Positions 59,508-64,000 of a stretch of 64,000 bases of DNA are shown in pieces. This DNA is from Parabacteroides sp. (GTDB lineage Bacteria > Bacteroidota > Bacteroidia > Bacteroidales > Tannerellaceae), in contig JAFUOJ010000021.1 of the NCBI GenBank assembly GCA_017481945.1, forward strand, positions 62,001 to 126,000, in the 5' to 3' direction. A program made the position numbers and the translations under genes. Each line of letters opens with the position of its first letter. Position 1 is the stretch's first letter. The notes beneath the pieces were generated by a model that was not told the DNA's origin, made no database searches, and was given only the letters and a program-made list of their open reading frames with translations.

Positions 59508-60074
59508 ATGGCAGGTAAACTCATCATATTTTCCGCTCCTTCAGGTTCTGGTAAATCCACAATCATCAACTATTTGTTGACACAGAATCTAAATCTGCAT
59601 TTTTCAATCTCCGCTACCAGTCGAGCACCTCGTGGTACAGAAAAAAATGGTGTTGAATATTACTTCCTTACTCCAGAAGAATTTCGTAATCGCATTGAAG
59701 CAGGAGATTTTTTAGAATATGAAGAGGTGTACACAGACAAATTCTATGGTACATTAAAAAGTGAAGTTGAGCGTATTTTGTCAAAAGGCGATAATGTCAT
59801 TTTTGACGTTGATGTTGTTGGTGGATGTAACATAAAAAAATTCTATGGCAACCGTGCTTTGTCTATTTTTATTCAGCCCCCAAGCGTAGAAGAATTACGC
59901 AAGCGTTTAGAAGGAAGAGGAACAGACGCACCAGATGTAATTGAAAGTCGCATTGCTAAAGCGGAGTTTGAGTTAGGTTTTGCCAATAAGTTCGATACCG
60001 TCATTATCAATGATGATTTAGAACAAGCAAAAACCGAGACATTATTAACTTTACAGAACTTTCTAAATAAATAG
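59508..60074 (+). CDS. gmk: Guanylate kinase
   Basis: A 188-residue kinase that phosphorylates GMP to GDP using ATP. The P-loop is IIFSAPSGSGKSTIIN. GMP-binding features are SATSRAPRGTEKNGVEYYFL and EYEEVYTDKFYGTLKSEVE, and the lid IFIQPPSVEELRKRLEGRGTD is present. The length is normal. It lies between yicC and nadD. Confidence 0.96.
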   Translation: MAGKLIIFSAPSGSGKSTIINYLLTQNLNLHFSISATSRAPRGTEKNGVEYYFLTPEEFRNRIEAGDFLEYEEVYTDKFYGTLKSEVERILSKGDNVIFDVDVVGGCNIKKFYGNRALSIFIQPPSVEELRKRLEGRGTDAPDVIESRIAKAEFELGFANKFDTVIINDDLEQAKTETLLTLQNFLNK

Positions 60075-60126
60075 CGATACAGTTCTCACTCTCGAATTAG
60101 GAGATATGTAAACATTGGAGAAAACA

Positions 60127-60723
60127 ATGGTAAAACAAGAAAGTACAATAAAAACCGGTATTTATTCAGGTTCATTTAACCCAATTCACATTGGTCATTT
60201 AGCATTAGCTAATTGGCTATGTGAATATACTGAGTTAGATGAATTATGGTTTTTAGTAACGCCACATAATCCATTAAAAGAAAAAAGTGATTTAATGGAT
60301 GATCAACTTCGTCTAAAGTTGGTACAAAGAGCCATTGCCGATTATCCCAAATTCAAAGCAAGTGATTTTGAATTTTCATTGCCACAACCGACCTATTCAG
60401 TTTATACACTTCAAGCTTTAGAGCAGGCTTATCCCAATAGAGAATTTTACTTCATTATGGGAGCCGACAACTGGAAATATATCTCCAGATGGTATAAATA
60501 TGAAACCATTTTATCCAATTACCCTATCTTTGTATACCCTCGAAAAGGATTTGAAATAGAGATACCAGAATCTTATCCGCACATAAAAAAAGTAGATGCT
60601 CCCTTAATAGAAATTTCCTCTACCTTCATCCGTCAAGCATGGAAAGAAAGGAAAGATATTCGCTTTTTCCTACCGGAAGCCATCCGAGACCTATCGATTG
60701 TACCACAAAACAATAACATTTAA
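60127..60723 (+). CDS. nadD: Nicotinate-mononucleotide adenylyltransferase
   Basis: A 198-residue enzyme of NAD synthesis that joins NaMN and ATP to deamido-NAD. The start at 60127 is chosen (GGAG 6 nt upstream); a TTG four codons earlier is an alternative. Motifs: [21 protein letters not shown] (nucleotide-binding HxGH), [31 protein letters not shown] and the [21 protein letters not shown] (ISST/SxTxIR) block. It probably continues the gmk transcript, 52 bp away. Confidence 0.94.
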   Translation: MVKQESTIKTGIYSGSFNPIHIGHLALANWLCEYTELDELWFLVTPHNPLKEKSDLMDDQLRLKLVQRAIADYPKFKASDFEFSLPQPTYSVYTLQALEQAYPNREFYFIMGADNWKYISRWYKYETILSNYPIFVYPRKGFEIEIPESYPHIKKVDAPLIEISSTFIRQAWKERKDIRFFLPEAIRDLSIVPQNNNI

Positions 60724-60778
60724 GTACATAAAGCACAAAGTAGCTTTTCTTTTTAGGCAATAAGTAAGAAAAGTTTTG

Positions 60779-60786
60779 TACTTTTG
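60779..60786 (+). promoter_or_regulatory. -7 box of the lysS-pgi operon
   Basis: TACTTTTG matches TAnnTTTG; the start would be near 60793, about 21 nt before the lysS ATG. Confidence 0.55.
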
Positions 60787-60813
60787 CGCCGAATTATACA
60801 AATTAATTGCAGA

Positions 60814-62544
60814 ATGAATTTATTAGAACTGAGTGAACAGGAAATCATAAGACGTAACAGCATGGAGCAGTTACGCCAAATGGGGATAGAACCTTATCCC
60901 GCAGCAGAGTATGTAACCAATGCATTTTCTAAAGAAATAAAAGAAAACTTCAAAGACGAAGCAGAACCTCGTCCCGTATGTATCGCCGGACGTATTATGA
61001 GCCGTCGTATCATGGGTAAAGCCTCTTTCATGGAATTACAAGACTCTGAAGGCAGAATACAAGTATATATTTCCCGCGATGATATTTGCCCGGATGAAAA
61101 TAAAGATTTGTATAACATCGTTTTCAAGAAGTTATTAGATATTGGAGACTTCATTGGTGTCAAAGGTTTTGTCTTTCGCACACAAATGGGAGAAATCTCT
61201 GTTCATGCACAAGAGCTGACAGTTTTATCTAAATCCTTAAAGCCACTACCAATTGTAAAGTACAAAGATGGTATAGCTTATGACGGATTTAATGATGCCG
61301 AATTACGTTACCGCCAACGTTATGTAGACTTAGTGGTAAACGAAGGCGTTAAAGATATTTTCCTGAAGCGTGCGGCTGTAATTAAAACCATGCGTGCCGC
61401 ATTGGATGAAGCAGGTTACACAGAAGTTGAGACTCCTATCCTACAGTCTATCCCTGGAGGAGCTAGTGCACGTCCTTTTATTACTCATCATAATTCTTTA
61501 GACATAGATTTATATTTGCGTATTGCTACCGAACTTTATTTAAAACGTTTAATTGTTGGTGGCTTCGAAGGAGTATATGAAATCGGAAAGAACTTCCGTA
61601 ATGAGGGAATGGACCGTACACACAATCCTGAGTTCACTTGTATGGAATTATACGTTCAATACAAAGATTATAACTGGATGATGAGTTTCACAGAACAGTT
61701 ACTGGAACGTATCTGTATCGCTGTAAACGGAACAAGCGAAAGCGTTGTAGATGGTAAAACGATCAGTTTCAAAGCTCCTTATCGCCGTTTACCGATTTTG
61801 GACGCAATCAAAGAAAAGACAGGTTACGACTTGAACGGTAAAAACGAAGATGAGATCCGCCAAATCTGTAAAGAGTTGAAGCTGGAAATAGATGATACGA
61901 TGGGTAAAGGTAAACTTATCGATGAAATCTTCGGTGAATTCTGTGAAGGTACATTTATCCAACCGACTTTCATCATCGACTATCCGGTTGAAATGAGTCC
62001 TTTGACTAAAATGCACCGTAGCAAGCCAGGCTTAACTGAACGTTTCGAATTGATGGTTAACGGAAAAGAATTAGCAAACGCTTATAGCGAGTTGAACGAC
62101 CCGATCGATCAGGAAGAACGCTTCAAAGAGCAGTTACGCCTAAGCGAAAAGGGAGACGACGAAGCTATGTTTATCGATCAAGACTTCTTAAAAGCATTGC
62201 AATACGGTATGCCTCCTACATCTGGTATCGGTATCGGTATCGACCGTTTGGTAATGTTGATGACCGGACAGACAACCATCCAGGAAGTATTGCTATTCCC
62301 GCAAATGCGTCCAGAAAAGGTTGTAAAGAAAGATACGGCAGATAAATATGTGGCATTAGGTATAAACGAAGCATGGGTTCCCGCTTTACACAAGGCCGGT
62401 TATATCACAGTTGATACACTGGCAAATGTAAATCCCAACAAATTGAGACAGGAACTTTGCGAAATGAACAAGAAATATAAGTTGGATTTACAGAATCCAA
62501 CAGCCGAAGAGGTAGAAGCTTGGATTACCAATGCTGCCAAATAA
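60814..62544 (+). CDS. lysS: Lysyl-tRNA synthetase (class II)
   Basis: A 576-residue class II synthetase that charges tRNA-Lys. The start is the ATG at 60814 ([17 protein letters not shown]); an upstream in-frame start would extend beyond the -7 box. An OB-fold anticodon-binding domain is seen (about 55-150: [21 protein letters not shown]), then the catalytic core with motif 2 [20 protein letters not shown] and motif 3 [21 protein letters not shown]-terminal extension of about 70 residues ([19 protein letters not shown]) is common in Bacteroidetes. It is 31 bp before pgi. Confidence 0.96.
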   Translation: MNLLELSEQEIIRRNSMEQLRQMGIEPYPAAEYVTNAFSKEIKENFKDEAEPRPVCIAGRIMSRRIMGKASFMELQDSEGRIQVYISRDDICPDENKDLYNIVFKKLLDIGDFIGVKGFVFRTQMGEISVHAQELTVLSKSLKPLPIVKYKDGIAYDGFNDAELRYRQRYVDLVVNEGVKDIFLKRAAVIKTMRAALDEAGYTEVETPILQSIPGGASARPFITHHNSLDIDLYLRIATELYLKRLIVGGFEGVYEIGKNFRNEGMDRTHNPEFTCMELYVQYKDYNWMMSFTEQLLERICIAVNGTSESVVDGKTISFKAPYRRLPILDAIKEKTGYDLNGKNEDEIRQICKELKLEIDDTMGKGKLIDEIFGEFCEGTFIQPTFIIDYPVEMSPLTKMHRSKPGLTERFELMVNGKELANAYSELNDPIDQEERFKEQLRLSEKGDDEAMFIDQDFLKALQYGMPPTSGIGIGIDRLVMLMTGQTTIQEVLLFPQMRPEKVVKKDTADKYVALGINEAWVPALHKAGYITVDTLANVNPNKLRQELCEMNKKYKLDLQNPTAEEVEAWITNAAK

Positions 62545-62575
62545 GTAAGTAAGAATTATTAAATAACATGTAAAT

Positions 62576-63919
62576 ATGAAGAACATCAGTCTTAACATTG
62601 ACAAAGCACTGGGTACAGTAAGCAAGGAACAAGTTTACGCTCAGGCAGCAAAGGCAAGCGAATGCAATGCTACATTGCAAAATGGTAACGGAGCCGGTAA
62701 CGACTTCTTAGGTTGGTTACATCTCCCCTCTTCTATTACAGACGCAGAATTAGCGGACATTGAGAATACAGCAAACGTACTTCGTTCAAAATGTGAAGTA
62801 GTCGTTGCTATCGGTATTGGTGGTAGCTATTTAGGAACTAAAGCAGTTGTAGAAGCATTAAACAACAGCTTCGATTGGTTGCAAGCAGACCGTAAAAATC
62901 CAGTATTAGTATATGCAGGACACAATATTGGCGAAGATTATCTATATGAACTTTGCGAAATCCTAAAGAATAAGCAATTCGGTATCATTAACATCTCTAA
63001 GTCAGGAACAACAACTGAGCCTGCATTAGCATTCCGCATGTTGAAAAAACAGTTGGAAGACGCAGTAGGTAAGGAAGAAGCTAAGCAGCGCATTGTTGCC
63101 ATCACAGACGCAAAAAGAGGCGCACTTCGTACTTTAGCAGATCAAGAAGGATATAAAACTTTCATCATTCCTGATAACGTAGGTGGTCGCTTCTCTGTTT
63201 TAACTCCGGTTGGTTTGCTTCCTATTGCTGTTGCCGGTATCAACATTCGTGACTTAGTAGCAGGAGCTGTTTCTATGGAAAAGGCGACAGATGTAAGCGT
63301 TCCTTTCGCAGAAAACATCGCTGAAATCTATGCTGCTACTCGTAACGAACTTTATAAGAGCGGTAAGAAAGTAGAAATCTTGGCTAACTTCCATCCGAAA
63401 TTACATTACATCGCAGAATGGTGGAAACAGCTATACGGCGAAAGTGAAGGTAAAAACGGTAAAGGTATCTTCCCGGCTTCAGTTGATTTAACTACTGATT
63501 TGCACTCTATGGGACAATGGATCCAAGATGGAGAACGTACCATTTTCGAAACTGTTATCTCTGTAGAAGAACCGAATCACACAGTAGTAGTACCGACTGA
63601 TGAAGCAAACTTAGACGGTTTGAACTTCTTAGCAGGTAAACGTGTAGATGAAGTAAACAAGATGGCAGAATTGGGTACTCAGTTAGCACACGTAGACGGC
63701 GGTGTTCCAAATATCAAGATTACTATGCCGGAAGTAAGCGCTTACTACATCGGTCAATTGTTCTACTTCTTCGAAAGAGCATGTGGAATCAGCGGTTATA
63801 TTTTGGGTGTGAATCCATTTGACCAACCAGGCGTAGAAGCTTACAAAAAGAACATGTTTGCTTTATTGAACAAACCGGGATATGAAGCAGAAAGCGCCGC
63901 AATTCGTGCAAGATTGTAA
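62576..63919 (+). CDS. pgi: Glucose-6-phosphate isomerase
   Basis: A 447-residue isomerase of glycolysis that interconverts glucose-6-P and fructose-6-P. The length is that of the Bacillus-type single SIS-pair form. Motifs: [70 protein letters not shown] and [16 protein letters not shown], with the conserved catalytic Lys near the end. It is probably transcribed with lysS; a strong terminator follows. Confidence 0.96.
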   Translation: MKNISLNIDKALGTVSKEQVYAQAAKASECNATLQNGNGAGNDFLGWLHLPSSITDAELADIENTANVLRSKCEVVVAIGIGGSYLGTKAVVEALNNSFDWLQADRKNPVLVYAGHNIGEDYLYELCEILKNKQFGIINISKSGTTTEPALAFRMLKKQLEDAVGKEEAKQRIVAITDAKRGALRTLADQEGYKTFIIPDNVGGRFSVLTPVGLLPIAVAGINIRDLVAGAVSMEKATDVSVPFAENIAEIYAATRNELYKSGKKVEILANFHPKLHYIAEWWKQLYGESEGKNGKGIFPASVDLTTDLHSMGQWIQDGERTIFETVISVEEPNHTVVVPTDEANLDGLNFLAGKRVDEVNKMAELGTQLAHVDGGVPNIKITMPEVSAYYIGQLFYFFERACGISGYILGVNPFDQPGVEAYKKNMFALLNKPGYEAESAAIRARL

Positions 63920-63939
63920 TGATAAATTTATTATACACT

Positions 63940-63980
63940 AAAGGAGAGTGCTTGAAAACAAGCTCTCTCCTTTTCTTTTT
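63940..63980 (+). terminator. Terminator after pgi
   Basis: AAAGGAGAG (63940-63948) pairs with CTCTCCTTT (63965-63973), and an inner GCTTG/CAAGC extends the stem; TTCTTTTTT follows. This is a clear intrinsic terminator. Confidence 0.85.
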
Positions 63981-64000
63981 TAACATAGCTCAATCTTATA

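Overview
This window looks like chromosomal DNA of a member of the order Bacteroidales, probably Parabacteroides or a close relative; the genus is an inference. The evidence is SusC/SusD outer-membrane pairs, DUF4290, DUF4301, DUF4286 and DUF4199 genes, a sodium-pumping methylmalonyl-CoA decarboxylase operon, and many promoters of the Bacteroides type (a TTG-like -33 box, about 19-20 bp, then TAnnTTTG). No rRNA, prophage, CRISPR or recombinase gene was seen.

Layout. 1-2.6 kb: an operon read leftward, DUF4290-murA-rimM, then the start of an M23 peptidase gene. 2.7-9.9 kb: a leftward SusC-SusD operon with two near-identical secreted endonuclease/exonuclease/phosphatase-fold enzymes. 10.3 kb: a truncated antitoxin remnant. 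10.4-15.8 kb: a RelA-type (p)ppGpp synthetase, DUF4301 and a Tat-exported Gfo/Idh/MocA protein. 15.8-17.4 kb: a small AT-rich accessory patch, with a nested inverted-repeat element followed by a three-gene DUF3791/DUF3990 operon that may be a toxin-antitoxin system. 17.4-18.3 kb: DUF4286 and ruvC. 18.4-23.9 kb: three tandem secreted GH2 enzymes. 24.0-26.4 kb: an ApbE/Gfo-Idh/membrane-protein operon. 26.7-33.2 kb: a DUF3298 lipoprotein, rsmG, an MBL hydrolase, gcvP and a peptide transporter.

33.3-40.7 kb: a second SusC-SusD locus with a Calx-beta lipoprotein, a C10 cysteine protease and an unknown secreted protein. The 5' end and promoter of this susC lie between 21-bp perfect inverted repeats whose core fits the motif known for the Bacteroides fragilis SusC/SusD DNA invertase. 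This is a predicted phase-variable switch, present here in the ON orientation. 41.4-41.6 kb: an SRP RNA gene and tRNA-Thr(TGT). 41.8-44.9 kb: DUF4199, a glycosyltransferase, mntP and a lipoprotein ApbE. 44.9-49.9 kb: a GH31 enzyme and an operon of nitroreductase, DUF2520 protein, kdsC and maf.

50.2-52.7 kb: a TonB-dependent receptor, followed by six palindromic units at an exact 41-bp period (52677-52900). 53.1-57.7 kb: methylmalonyl-CoA epimerase and decarboxylase genes (propionate formation coupled to Na+ export), including a lamin-tail/OadG fusion. 57.7-63.9 kb: tsaB, yicC, gmk, nadD, lysS and pgi.

How the genes fit together: this is mostly core housekeeping DNA broken up by glycan- and protein-scavenging loci. 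The features most likely to be new or underdescribed are the susC inversion switch, the 41-bp palindrome array, the DUF3791/DUF3990 operon with its neighbouring inverted-repeat element, and terminator-like hairpins in the leaders of two TonB-receptor genes.
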